Part shown: piece by piece, positions 1 through 14,500 of the stretch
Position numbering within the stretch: position 1 is the first letter of the stretch
Layout of the letters: each line of letters begins with the position of its first letter
DNA from: Syngnathus acus
Lineage: Eukaryota; Chordata; Actinopteri; Syngnathiformes; Syngnathidae
Direction: 5' to 3'
DNA: 64,000 nt
NCBI RefSeq assembly: GCF_901709675.1
Contig: NC_051089.1
Location: 6,817,476-6,881,475, forward strand
Position numbers and translations under genes: made by a program
The notes under the pieces: generated by a model
Databases searched by the model: none
What the model saw: only the letters and a program-made list of their open reading frames with translations
Told to the model about the DNA's origin: nothing

Positions 1-558
1 TGAAATCTCATTCAATGAATTGTCCTTATTCATATTTTCCAGAGCGGCCAGATTTCTATCTATGCAGTGACTTCCTGTTCTATGGTTAGCATCACATTTT
101 TGTTTAAGTCGGAAGGATTTTTTATTATTTTTTTTTACTTATGAGACATATTTGCTCCAAATCATATAAAATGGATCTTTTTGAGTTCCCCCGTAATGTA
201 AAGCATTACCAAAACCACACTACAACTCTACACAACTGACAGCAAATTTCCTTCCATCTCTCGACACCTCCAAGGAAATAAACCCGTGTTTTTCCTTTTT
301 GTTTTCACAATAGTTATTATTCCCGCGCTTCGAAAAGCGAAATAAATCTTACGAAATTGAAGAAGGCAAGAGGGCCTGTAGTGCACGCACTTTGTACATA
401 TAAACACAAACAGAAGAAGAACAAGGAGTAAACACACAAGCACTGTTTTATTCATGTTGATGTGATGCTAGTGGACATGCACCCGTGAGGAACACTGCTT
501 TTCTCACCTAACACACACCCACACAAAGCACACAATCCTTCTGTAAGCTCCACTCACA

Positions 559-595
<37 letters not shown>

Positions 596-2425
596 ACAGC
601 CCAGAGTTCAGCACAGGACACCAGATGTTTCCAACATCTATTTGCTCTTGGTCCTAATTTGGCCCCCAGAAAAGCAGGTTGTTATTGTTTTCTTCCCCTT
701 TTAACACCAGTGGTTTGTTTGTCACGAGGCGATTTTCACAGATTCTTCACTAAACTTAGTCGACGTGTGTAGCACGCACCGTGGCAGGAAGCGTTTAAAC
801 CTGAGGGCAGTTTCTAAAAAAATAAATAAATCTGACACACTAACATTTTGAAGTCGGTTTGCTCCAGAGAGGGAACACCAAACAATTTTTTTCCAATTAG
901 AATTCCCTCAGGAAAGAAAAGGCTGTGACAAAAATCGGCATTCAAGCAACACTTTTGGGATGGATTAGAAAGTCATCTGTTGCCGGGGGCAGTGTGTCTG
1001 AGGGTGTTAATTGTTGTGTTGCTGAGTCATATATGTGTGAAAGAGTTTCCTGCTTCATCAGAGGATGTTAGTATGACGTACTTTAAAGAGGTCGAGAACA
1101 TCGCGTTGTTTCCGACAAAAAATTCCATCTAGTATTTTTCTTATGTTCAGAATCACATGTGAGATGACGATAGATGAATGTAGGCAAAGAAGGAAACCAT
1201 AAAGTTTTTCTTTTGCCTTGGCTTTTTTATCTTTCATAACTGTGAAAACTTCACAGTGAACATCAATCCATGTGGATTCTGTGCTTCTCCACTTTTTCTC
1301 CAGAGTCTAACACCTTGATTTCCAAATCAAATGCAAACTTTAAAGTGGTTTCCAGACCTTCATGCTTCTGTCTGCTTTAAAGTTGACTTGATCTGATCTT
1401 AATTTTGTTATAGAACTTGATCACAGATTCCAAAGGCGGCTTCAATGGGCGTTACAGTGCTTGATTGGCCAAGAAACTGCTGACCTGAGCCCCAAGAAAA
1501 ATCTATGAGGTGCTGTCAAGAGGAAGATGAGAGACACTGCGTCGACCCAACAATGCAGACGACCCGAAGGCCGCTAACAAAGCAACCTGGGTTTCCACTA
1601 CACCTGCAACGTCGCAGGCTGGTTGCCTCTATGCCACATTGATCGTTTTTGATTGGCCTTACGTGATATTCAAATTTTCTGAGGTTCTTGATTTTAGGTT
1701 TGGGTCTATTTTCCACTTTCCGAATCATGCAAGTCGTCAAAAGAATCACATTTTTGTATTCCATTAATCCATATAAAGAATACGAATCCCAAAGGCGTAC
1801 AAGAACGAGGGAAACTATAAGTGGGTGTTTTGTTGTGCTTGTAACGTTTACTACAGTCTCTACTGAGAGCCATCCTGGGAAAGAAGCCAGCATGTGCGAC
1901 CCATAAAGCCGCTGCGTAAATTCATTTGTTCTTCTTCACTTCTCGCCAGATTGGCTTTAAAAAGTGCAGGGCACGTTTTAAGTCAAGCGACAAAGTGAAT
2001 GGAAAGAATCTTGTCGGAAGGATTTGCTTTTGTCTCAACTGCTTTTGGTTGTGTACAAACACAGAGGATGACGAATGGAAATGCTTTGTGGTTGCATTGA
2101 AACCAAAAGAGATGGAAAAGGGAGCTAGGGATGCGCCGATAAATTCAAAATAAATATGAGAATTCCATCCAGACTGGGGCATTAATGTTTCCGCAACATA
2201 TCTCATATGCTCATATCTCCGAGGTGATGTTTGTCCCTAAAGCTACACAAGGTGCTAATGCATCCTAACAAAAGCAAAGTCCTCATCGGTCCTCAAGCAT
2301 TACTGTAATTCCTAATGGAAAACATTTGCCAAAATTTGAAACCCTTACTTATTATTAGAAGGCTTCCCAAGAAGACAGGCAATGTGTGTAACCATCCCAA
2401 ACAAGAAGCAGATGCAAAATCTCAC
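1..2425. other. intron of mdga1 (left edge)
   Basis: No coding exon could be supported. The block holds a CA microsatellite at 555-591 and otherwise unremarkable AT-rich sequence. By position it is the intron after the second coding exon of mdga1. The open frames on both strands around 1.5-2.2 kb show no family features. Confidence 0.6.
555..591. repeat. (CA)n microsatellite
   Basis: CA run with one CG interruption near its start. Confidence 0.9.
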
Positions 2426-2565
2426 CTGCGGTCTTGGGTGTCCTTTCACGATGCATTGAAGCACAAGAGTGTCTCCCTCTTTGATGGTGTAGATCCTCTC
2501 ACTGATGTTATCGTCCTTGACGTTGCACGCGGCACCCGAGTGCACAATCTGGGCGTTGGCAGGAG
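2426..2565 (-). CDS. mdga1: mdga1 second coding exon (start of Ig domain 1)
   Basis: The exon has 140 bases: two completing the split Ala codon, then 46 codons ending in PRPQ exactly at the donor. It contains the first Ig cysteine in the VLQC motif. The phase joins correctly to the signal-peptide exon at 29683. The next MDGA exon would begin VRWTK; I found no such exon between 1 and 2425. Confidence 0.85.
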
Positions 2566-5500
2566 CTTTGGTGCGTGCACAGGTGGCGAGACAGACAGAC
2601 CATAAGAAGAAGGGGGGAGAAAAAGCAGATTATGTAATCAGTCAAATCTCGGAAACGCGATAAAGGTCAGGAACTTTATTTGAACATGGATACTTTATCA
2701 ATACATGTAGAAAACACCCAAAAATGGACTAAAATTTTCAAGGCAAGATGATTTTTAAAGTCTAAATAAGTAACTAGTTGTATTTTTATGCACTGCTCTG
2801 ATTACTACCATTAGGACGATCAGTGCTAGCTGTGTAGGCAGTGTGAGGTAATTAGAACACCAAAGGAGATGAATTGGCATCACCATGGTAATGGCAGAGA
2901 CATGCAAAGAAAATGATTTGTAATAATACATTTGTTGTCAGACATAAATATCACAAACATTCAAACAGATCCAAAATCGTTTTTTTTTTCTCAGCTATGC
3001 AACACGTACATTCCTGTGCATGGTGATTTTTAAATGGAATTCATGACTAATGTATCCCCCAAAGGCTCGCAGTGACCTATGAAGAGCCTTGGCTTGTGAG
3101 CAATTAGCATAAACTGTCCTCACTCCCCCTGTGACGATGGGAGACAGAAGAGCGGAGTGGGTAGCAAACCAGCGGGCGAGGAGGGAAAAAGGCCAGAGAG
3201 GAGCGTTAAACCCTCGGGAGAGTCGCGGGAGTCGGGACAGCACAATGATGTGATTAGAATCGATTCACGCGGAGAACAAATCCACACAGTGTTCAACAAT
3301 TGTTAGCACTGAACAGACAGCGTGTGAGTGGGCGGCCTGTTCACCTCAAGTTCAAATCATGTCAGGTAATGTCACAGCTCATCTCAAGTTCAACATTTGA
3401 GTTCATGCTTCTGCTTTTCTAACTGGGAAACAGTCGAAACACAAAAACCAAGAAAAAAACCTCTTTAATCGACAAGTGGGTCTTGTTTTGTTTTTTTATA
3501 AGTGGCTGTTTGGTTCAAGGACTTCCCTGATGATTACACAGCAGAACCCAGAGGTTGGATTCCTTGTTAGAAGGGCAGTTTAGTAGAAGTTAGTGTAGGA
3601 GGGAGGGTAAAGCTTAGCATGCCCTGTGTACACATGATCATGCTCATAGAATTTAGAGTCTCAGCATCCAAAGGATCCCACAATTGAAATTGTGTGCTTG
3701 ATCTAGGAGGAGTGTGTGGGAATAGGTTCAGAAGACAGGGAGCTGATATAAATGGTGAATAATTGTCTGCTTATCGCTGATTGGCGTGTCTGCATTAGTT
3801 TGCCTCTCCGGAGAGGCGAGGTCGGAGAGAGCAGCTTCTCTGTCTGCTACCGCCTCTGGCAGCTTGGCAGTTTCGGCTGTCTGATCGGAGAAAGGCGTGA
3901 CGGCAGAGAGGCGGATATGCGGGAGATGGAGAGAAATGTGAGACAGAGGAGTGATGGAGAAAGAGGAATGGGTAGGGGGGATTACTACACTGCTTTGGTG
4001 AGTTCTGTCTGAAAGGCGCAAACAACTGAAGGGAACCGAGTCTAACACCTCTCATTGACATGGAAGACAATCTAATTATTGAATGGACCAGTGATGAAAA
4101 AAAAAAAACAGCTAGTGAGGGTAGTGTCAGACCACTCAGAAAGAAACAGGACACTCAACATGTCTTGGAAAAAAGAATTTCTGGTCACCCTGCCCGATGA
4201 AGAGCAGTCGGTAAGATAGCATCCAAGCTGGCTGACCTTGCGCAAAATGCAATTTACACCTTCACCCTTCACCTTATCCAAAACTGTAAAAACAATCGGG
4301 GTAAAAGTAACTTACTTTGTGTCAACCAGAAGAGCTTGAACATTTAAGTACTCAAAGAACAATCACGCCTCACTGAAGAGTCTAAGCTTCCACCTGTAGA
4401 GCTCTAAAAACATCATTTGAAAACAACCAAGCGCTACAGAAAATGGATGAGCGGATGAGAAATGTGTCTGACAGTGTGAACTGGGACCAAATCTTATGTC
4501 GTGCTGTCACATTGTGAGGACTACATTAAGCAAGGTCCCTCTTGTGAAAATCTCTTCCTACTAACACTGGCGCCGTGTTCCGTGCTGCTCAGACACGCAT
4601 CAATTGAGTTAGCGTGAAAGACGAACATCAATCTTTTGAATCTGCTGCTGCTCTACCAGGAATCCTTCCAACGATGTTGATCCATCAATCAAAATAAAAA
4701 AAAGTACATGAAGACACTGATTGAATGTGTTGTCTCCACATGCTTGGAAACATTCAATGTACATTAGTCACATGTGGAACATTGCAAGTAGCCGCTCTGA
4801 TTAATTGAGTCCTCATGTTTGTTTTTTTATCTCGGCGACAGGACATCTCTCTCAAAAACAAACAACGCCATTGGAGGGCTGCTTAAAAAGTGTTTGACAG
4901 AGCGCCGGTTGCAATGTGTGTGCGTCAGAGCGCCTGGTGTATCGTGTTTGTGTGTCGTGTCTATCCGAATGTTTCCGCGAAGGGATTCCCGCCGAGGCTC
5001 ATGAATTCCCACTGAGGCTCATGAATCCGTTGGAAGGCGGAGCCACGCAGGAAAGTGATTGATATGCGTAGTTACTTTATGGGGCCGCTCATGCATGCAG
5101 ATGAGCTCCGTTTCAATTCCCTTCGTTCACAGGAGGCCGCTGAGATGCTTTGGCACTTCCTCTGCTATCATGGCGGGAAAGGAAAGGCTAACATCGGAAA
5201 GGAAGAAGCATCACTGGTGTTCATGCCACCAAGTGATTCCTTCACACCAGCATACAGACAACAACAAGAAAATACTCTTAGCTCACAGAGTGACGAGATC
5301 TAAACAGTTGATGCCATGACCCTCATCCAACTCCCATGAGTTCTCTTTCATCATAGCTCAAGTGGGCCTATGGATATCAAAATACGGCTGCTGCATTGAT
5401 TTAACATTTGACCTGACCGGTAAATGGCCGCCGTACATGAAAGTACTACCCAAAGTAACCTTAGTGGTGCTTTCAATCAAGTACAAGTTGCTGATTATGT

Positions 5501-8500
5501 GCTTACCCATACAGTTGAAACACTCAAGCATGTGCATTCACACTACACAGGTCAGAGAGTTTGAATATTAGACATGAGTAATGAGCGAAAAACACCCTAC
5601 AAGCCAACAAATAAACAGACTTGGTTGTTGAATAGCCTCCAAAAGAGACATAATGGCAACCAAGAAAAGCCTATGCTGACGTGACCATGGAGAAAAGAAG
5701 GTTGCAGCAATCACGGTCACATTTTGATTAAGGGTTGGAACAAACGTTTATTGAACAAAGATTTATAGATTTGACACAGGTGTGAAATCCTACGTCCTTT
5801 TGTTGAAATTAATTTGCAGATCGGGCCATGGTTATCACAGTCCATTTCTAAAACATCAGACAAACAAGAAGCTATAGCATTGAAGGCCATATCATGTTGT
5901 CTCTTTCAAAAAACTTTTCTTTTTTCAAATTAAGCTTGTCAGAGCCGTTTGAATGAAGTTTGACTTAGACTTCAACAGCAACTCCACAGTTTCTTCTCAA
6001 AAGAATCAAAGAGATAAAAATGACTTAGATCTTTTTGGAAGATGGATGGAAGTGATGAGATTAGAAGGGTTCGGTGTGTTGAAGTGAAACAAAAATGTCT
6101 AATGGAAAAAGTATCAGTTCACAGAAATTGCTGCCTTGGATTATGAATACATGTAAGATTACAATAAGAATACCTTGTACACAGCAAACACTGTCGATTA
6201 GCTAACATTGACACCAGTTTAACCGTTAGCATTAGCCTTGTGAATAAAAAACATCAAAAGGAGTTTAATGAGTCAGGCAACAGATTGTGTATGATACAGT
6301 AAACGGTTGACAAGCTACTTAAAACAGATCTTAATGTCACCGTTGATCTCTGTGTGCCATATTTATTATGTGCTCAAGATCTACCCTAAAAAACGGATCA
6401 CTATGACAAGATAAGCTACGTCCCCAAAGACAGCATTTTTTTTCTCTCTGTACAACGGCATGAAAACGGGAATTCAAAGACAGTTTCTCTTAAATAGGAT
6501 CATCTACTTCCTTGATAGTAATTATAACTTCACCTGATTAAAACACATTTTGAGACAAAAAACGCACAAGAAGGCTCTCATCGAGGATCTGAGCTCACAG
6601 GCTGGCTCATAAAGGTTTAAAAATTTGGCACTGTAGCAAGGAGCTCCATCCATGCACGTACTGTGCTTTAAAAGTGTTCGGTAAAATGTTAAAATTATGT
6701 CTAAAAGGAACTGGAAGATGTTCAAATTAGGGGGATATTGTCTATTCAAGTCAGTCGCGTTGGGAATCTGCTGGAGGCAGGGGTTTTTTTTTCCCATTAA
6801 AATCCAAAAGATACTTGAAATAGAAGGGGCTTTTGGTTGGAAACAGTAATCAGATCTTGCATGAGGTTGTTGTTTTTCAACAGGGTGAATCAATGAAATG
6901 ACTTGTCTCTGTCTACTGTGTGTCTAATATATGTGACTTTCAATTCTTTTATTATTAAGTCCCATGAAATCCTCCTTCTTTTTGGCATTTGGTATCATTA
7001 TCAAGATTCAAAATTGAGAATTGAAAGGACACTGGAGAGACGGGTAACAAACAACTCATTCTAAGACTAAGGTTTCTGATTTGTTCCTCGGCTTTCCCCA
7101 CATCTTTCCCACCAACCTCTGGGTGTCTCGGAGCATCTGTTAAGGCAAGAACCAATGATGTGAGCGAAAGACAGGGGATGGTAACATCTGGTGAGGGGAC
7201 CAAAAAAAAACTTCAGCTTCCTTTGAGTATGTGAGCGTGGCACCATCCATATGCCACCTAAACCTCCTTAGGTGTAACATATGGTGATTCTGGTCAAGCT
7301 AGCTAGAATAGCACGAGTGTGATGACGAGAGGCATGGAATAATACTTCCATCTTCTACGAGTGTGCCGTGATAGAGAGGAGAGCGGAGGCAGCGCAGGCC
7401 AACGAGAATATAACCTCAGGATGACGGGGAGGGAAGAGGAGAGAGCAGCTTTATATTTCCAAGGCGATGAGGTCGTCTGCCTGACTGTCGACATGACCTA
7501 ATTCGACTCAACCGTATTACGCCAACTCCTTTTTAATGACACATACGGAAGCGGATAACGAGAAGAAGAATTCCTTGTGCGTGCGGGAGGAGTAGTCGGA
7601 AAAGCAGCGGCGGGCAAGCCAGGTGAAGTGGGCGGAAGGAAGGAGGTAGGAAGAAAGGATTCGGAGGAAGCGGAGAGCGGGAGTTAAAGGCTGGACTGGA
7701 TAGGGGAAAAGGTGGAGGGAGGGTTGGATGTAAAGTTTGAAAGTCTGTTTCTGAATGCTGCGGAACAGAAATACTAAATGAACTCATCTATAATCTCAGA
7801 TTTTAATACAGTGGATGGGCAGAAAGTAATTTGTTCCAGGACGCTGGTCAACTCTAATTTGTTTGGATTGAAAATAAAAACAACTTCCACAACCCTCAGC
7901 CATCTTTTAATTAAAAAAAAAAAAATCATTAGCAGCTAATTTCTGAAATTTGACAGATTCATTAAAAAAAAAAAAAAGTCTGTTGAAAAGACACAAGAAA
8001 TACCAAAAGACACCCAAGGCAAGGAACATCTTTTTGGCAGTGAATGAAATGAATGAAAAAGCAATGAAATTTAAAAACATAAAAAAAAGCACAAGAGTGG
8101 GTCTGTCAAAGTGAAAGAAACACAAGGTCTCAATTCAATAAAGCTAAAGACAATTACAAGGAGACGTCAATGCACAATGGCCTATATGAGCCTGTCAACT
8201 TTGGATATTAATATTAGTTTCACACAAACCCACCGGAGTCGCTTCACTAATTGATCAACGACGCATTGTTAATGAGTCATCTCGCTTTTAGCTGCCATCA
8301 AGTCCTAATGAGGAGTTCGAGGTGGGATTTAAACATTGTGACACATTTCCTGTGCTTGCACGTGACACAAAGCACACCTGTTAAGTGACTAGTTGACATC
8401 TAAGGCGCATATCAAATTTTTCCCGCAGCATCTGATGATGGCGGAAGTGTTTTTTAAGATCTCATTTCTTGCTGGCAAGACGATGCAAGGTTTTACCAAA

Positions 8501-11500
8501 CAAACAGTGGAATGCACTTTGTGGCTGTATAGATTACAAAGGCAGTGATTCTTTGACAATGTGTTATTTAACAACGGATTAAAAATTCACCAGATACAAA
8601 AGCCCAGATCTGATGGTGGTGGCTTGTATAATGACAGGAATTCAGAAACAAGAAAAAACATGGGGGGCAAGTTACAATTTAATGGAGCACGTTCAATAGA
8701 ACAATTTGTCAATTGACTGCAATGTTCTCGTCCGTTGTCTGGAATGCAGACGAACTTAAATGAAGCATAATCTTGTGGCCGGCCAATGACAGGATCTCAT
8801 CAATCTGTCAACTGAGTCCCGCGTGAATTTATCCATTCCGATACGATCTCCAAACCATTTTTACAAGACTGGGATGAAATTGAGAAAATAATGGATTTCT
8901 GCCAAAGACTAAAATATCACTCGATGATGGATTGCGTCTGGGCAATTTCATTGATTAGGGCAATTTTTTTTACTTTTATGGACTAACTCCAACTAAACAC
9001 TCATTTTGAAAGTGCAAGTGTCAATCACACCCTGATTGTTTTAAATTAGGTCCACTTGTTCAACATCCAATACCAAAAGCTTTTGACTGCCGTGATTGGA
9101 GAGGTAATTATGTTTCCATAAAGGTGTAATTTGTAGTAGTGTAGAATCCTGACTAATAAAACCTCAGTGATGGTGAAGTTGGCACATTTTTAGGCCACCA
9201 CAGGAAATACTGAGACATTATTAATTATCCCTCTGGATGTTGTTTTCGTACACAAATCTAAAAGCATTAGGCCCTTTGAGCTCTCATCTTGTCATCTGGG
9301 TACCTTTGTAGTTTCACTCTGCCTCTTGGTAAAAGCTGCATGAGTGCCTGCGTAACACAACTGGCTCTTTTGAAGTCTTCTCTCTCCTGTTGTCGTCAAA
9401 CAACTGCAAGTGGAGGAAGATTGTTGAAAGTGAGAAAAATGTCTCCTAATTGGCAGCGTGCAGAAGAAGATGGGACCAAAGAGGTGTTCTGATTGAATTA
9501 AAAGTGATGCGGCAGGCAGGCAGGCACAACAAGGAGGAGGTAGTCCATACCAACCGACCATTTCTTTAGGTACGCCTGCATAATATGATGAGGCTCGCGA
9601 CAAGGATTGCCCTTTTTTTATTCCTTGACAAAAGAATAATGCTCACTTTTGACCTACACAGTTAAACACAGTTACCAGAATATTATATATGAAGTGAAAG
9701 TGGAGTTTAAAAAAAAACATGACTCCACATGTGAGCTCACCTAAGAAAGTTTTATCGTGCTTTGGTGCTGCTTTTTTGGTTAAATTGGTCTCAGATGGGT
9801 TAGATTGGGGCCTTAGAAATGACAAAATTATACACGAAAGATATTTTGTTTTTCTAATAGCCATGCATCTTGGGATCCGTTGTATCACAAAAACAACCGG
9901 AGTATTGAATACACTCTTCTACGCTCAGGGGTATTGTGTCAAGGTTAGAATAGATTGCATTGTAACATCACTGTGCGGCATAACCGTGGCAACGCTGCAG
10001 ATCGACAACGAGAGAATGTGTAGAATGGAAACATATTCCATAACATTGCCACACGTATATCAGAGTTCAGTGAGCAGAAAATTCGGCAGCCAGGTAGAAC
10101 CAACACAGAAAAGGTGCGGTAAGACAAACAAACTAAATAGAAGGTGAAAGAAGGGAGTGAAGTAAACACAGAGAGAGAGAGAAAAAAAACATGAGCAAGA
10201 GGTAGAAAGAGAGAGCGATGTACTGTCAGTCAGTAAAATGCCACCCAGCCTGTCACATATCTCTACAATATTAATTAGCCCGTGCCACACTTGTGAATAA
10301 TGGAAGAGTCCTATTTAACCAAACTGAATTATTTAGCAGCTGCTTGGCCTCGTGTATATAACGGGATCAATAAGCTGCGAGCGCAGGTAATAAAATTCCA
10401 AAGAAAGCCAGAAAGAAGGAGGTGAGGCTCACCTGCATTTCCATCCAAAGTATGTGTGTGTCATGATATGAGCGTTAAAAAAATGATCATATTGAATTGA
10501 TTAGCATTACAAATGTGATTAAATGTCAGCATGTGCCTAAAATGGAGCAGATATACAGTAGTGTATTTGTAATGCTTGTTTTATGGCCTCCCCAAACATA
10601 CCGAGGCATGAAGTCATAAAAATGGTTATAATCAATTGATCCCAGCTGACTTTCCTATCCCCGGATTGGTCATCAGTCACTCCAAGCAGCCAATTCTTTC
10701 AGACTCCCATTTACACCATGACCAAGATGGAACTGAATTCACCAAAAAAGTCCGGCGAGCAAACCATCAATGTCTCTCACGTTTAAAATCAATGGTCTTA
10801 ATGTTGGTCGAGAATTACAAACGACTTGAGCGCCGGTGAGAATTGGCTGCTGCATATTGTCAGCACAAATGTACACAAACTTGAGAGGTTAGCCCACCAC
10901 AAAAGGATCTTTGCAATTCTAGGTCAACACTAAATAACTCCATTAGCAAAACTGTTTAGCTGGGGAAGAAAAAGCTTGACCTTGTCCTTCAACTAAGTGC
11001 ATGATTCCAGCGAACATTGTGTGAGCATCTTTGTGTACGCTCGGTACCAAAGCCAAATTGTGTGTGTTTGTGGGTGTTTGTCTTGGCTACACACTGCAAT
11101 TCTTTCTACGATAGATCAGAACTGCCATTTTCACCTCTCTGGGAAACGGATGCAAGCAGAAATTTAGAAGATCTATTTTGGAAATCGAGCACATAGTAAA
11201 TAAGAGTTTTTGCGGCTCAAGAGGTTTGCTTGCGAAAAAAATGACTCTTCGGTGCCACAAATGGCCAAAAAGGAAGGCGCTTTCAAGGCCGTAGGGCAAA
11301 CTTATGATTGTATTTGATTGCAAATTGATCATCAGTCCCGGCTTTGAAACTTGTCTTGACAACGGCAATTGAAAACACATTTGTAGGGTTATCAAGTCTG
11401 TATTACCAACACAAAATAAAATAGAAACAACAGCAAACAAGATGATGCCATGCAAATTTATGACACAACTCGAACTTCAGACTTATTTTGTCCATCTCGT

Positions 11501-14500
11501 CAGATATATTCGCAATCGTGGACAGTGTACTGATTTTCCAAATGAGGAGAACTTAATAAAACAATTGGAAAGTTGTAAGAAATTTGTGAAAATTGGTGTT
11601 ATTAGTATACCCAGGTTCAAAACAGGAAACACGGTAAGTGTAAAAAAATAAATAAAAGTATCTCTTGGCAGAAGAGAGAATGTGATGAGGGGAACATAAA
11701 AAGAAGGAGGAAATGAGTTGCCGGACTGAAAGTGAAGCAGCAGCAGCTCAGACAAGGATGAAAAATGGGCAAGACAACATAGAAGAGGAAGATTTATAGT
11801 TTCGGTTGAAGTGAATGATGAAATCATGGAGAAAACACTGTCAGCTGTGGTGAGGTATTAGTTGTAGCAGGATTTTTTTTTTTTTTATAATAAGAGCCCA
11901 ATCCGAAATCTACAGATGTTGAAGTAGATTGCAGCTAACAAGAAAGCGTGGGAAAAAAAAAATACTCGGGTTACCCTGCGATTCTTGTTTGCACTTAAAA
12001 TGGACTTAATGGAGGCAAACGAGATACAGAAAAATATTCACACACTTTTGCATGCTTACTCAAGCATAAAACTGTGTAATGTACATCAGCGCCTATGGAA
12101 AAAGTATGGAGTCGTTAAGTTCTCGCTCGCCTTGGGAGAAGCGAGCCTTCACCAAGATGTTTTTCTCAGTGAGCGGCCGTTAATTTAGGAATAAAAATGT
12201 AGTTCAGAGCCACGCTCTGAGCCACAACAAATTTTCCGCATATGGCTGCGTGTCTTGGGGGCCGTGTAAATTGATCAAAGCTGAGCTCAAGTGCGGCGTG
12301 CTAATGCTTAATGTACCGAAGGCAAGAAGCCATCTACCAGCCTTCATTAAATGCTCGCACGCGCCAAATGATGCTCTACTATTTCCGTAGGTCACAGCGT
12401 TGTCCAATATACATGTGATACTCTTCCAGTAATATGGTTAATTAGCTTATTAAATCCTCTGATGAAACTGCGTCAGCCGTAGAACATTAACTGGGCTTTT
12501 TGAGGGATTTTTCGCAAAATCCATAAAGATGAGAGTCCTGTACTCTTGATTTTTTGATTGTTTTAATTTTAATTTCTTTTTTTTTTCCAGTAAGATGGCA
12601 CTGCAGTGGGGGTCAATCTTGTGAATAAAAATATGTTTTTCCGTGAATGGTATGGAAAAGGACAGGTGCTAAAAATATTGATAGTGGTGATAAACTGTGT
12701 TTAACTTGAAAAATAAGCCCTAATAATCAGATTTTTTTTTACAGTTGTCATGTGAGGGCATTCAAAGATTGTGTTTGGAGTCAGTTTATTTTTATGACGT
12801 ACTAGATGGTGGCTCAACTTTTTTACCCTTGGTTAAAGTGCGATAAAATGTGACGTGTGAGTTGTATCTGACACAATTTACCATCGCATTAAACTATTAA
12901 AGTTACGACCGTGACTCTTAGTTTTAGCACGTTCTAAAATGAACAGTGGTGTGGAAACACGGTGTATCCGTGGCTGGCACGTCGGCAGCCACATCGCCAA
13001 TATTCCTTGCGTTGCCATGGCAATTAACCAGGCTTGGGAATATCATAGTCACTGGCACTAGAGGCATATGACTCTCACATTTGGGGCTCACTCGGCTGAC
13101 AAACGAATAAAATAAAGCCCAGCTTAGGTCCGCGCTTAAAGCCCCGGTTGTGTTATTTGCAGGGATTCAAGGCAATTAGTGACTAACTGCCAAGCACAGG
13201 CTCCTAACGTCTCTCTAAATATTACCAAAGACCTCATAAAACGGCCATTTCTTGCCTTATTGGTAAATATATTTATACTGCAATCTGCCTCATAATGGTG
13301 GAAACACAGTAAAGGTCAATTTCCTTTTTGAATCTGCAGTCTTGTCTTGTGGTAATTTTAGGTTGGCTAAAAGCTAGAACATAATAGTCATTGATACCGT
13401 TATCAAAATACGCAAACGCTAAGGCCATTCGTTTTTAATTGTGAAAAGTACATGAGTCTAATCTAAATAAATGGCCAGATATGTTTATGACGATACAAAT
13501 TTATGTTCATCTAAATACTACTCTAAATAACTTTTTTTAATATATAAAAACATTATCTGTTACTAATATTGACTTACCTATTCGGAAATTTTCAGTGAAT
13601 TTTTAAAATAATTTACCAATAAACAAAGAGTGACTACAAAAAAAAATTCTCACCTCACCAAATAAACTTCACACAAATATCACAGTCTGTGTCTGGAGAT
13701 AAAAATCTTCCTTGTATACTTTTATCTGTGTCGTATGTTATGGTTCTCATGTTTAGACCAACGCTCCCAGTTAAAGTATAACTTGGTCACGTTGCAAGCC
13801 TCACACTCAATAACCTAAATTATTCACATTCAATCCAGTTCCCTCATCAAACGATCAATAAATAAGCAAGTCCGCACATTTAAGGAGTGTTTGAGTTTGG
13901 GCTTGTATTTCGATGAACATGGTGATTTTTATTGAGTAATTTAAAAAGAAATATATGTCTTTATAAATAAATGCAAGTGTGTATGTAGTAGTGGCTCAAA
14001 TAGCTTCTCTTCTACCTCGCCGTACCTTTGCTGGCGGTTTAGGCACAAGGCAGAGATGAATAATGAGGCTATTATAACCACAGCGGACCACAGAGCATCG
14101 TCTGCTTCTGTTCGATTGTATGCGTTAGCGTGTTTAGATGGAAGTGTGTTTGTGTGTACTTGTGTGAGACTTTGTACCGTAAGCCTGTGTGTGTCCTCGT
14201 CGTCAATAAGGCTGATGGATCCTCGCTCTACATTTTCCACACTCGTGCTGCTACAATGGGTGCGATTCATTATTCAGTTTATGGAATAAGTCCTGTTATT
14301 CAGTTTGTGCGGGTGCATCTGTATCTAGACAAAGAAATTTTGCTGCCCATTGAAATGTTTTTTGCTGTGGATGTCTTTCTCAGGTGCTTTTTTCATCATC
14401 ATCCTTATTTGTCGTGTCCACTTTGGCAGCTGGGATTGGCTCACCTGTGGCCCTATTGCAGCCTAACACGATAGAAAATGGATGGATGGATACAATTTTC

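Noticed and set aside
9719-10147. 142-codon plus-strand frame in mdga1 intron 1
   Set aside because: No recognisable motif and composition like the intron around it; open frames of this size arise by chance in 23 kb.
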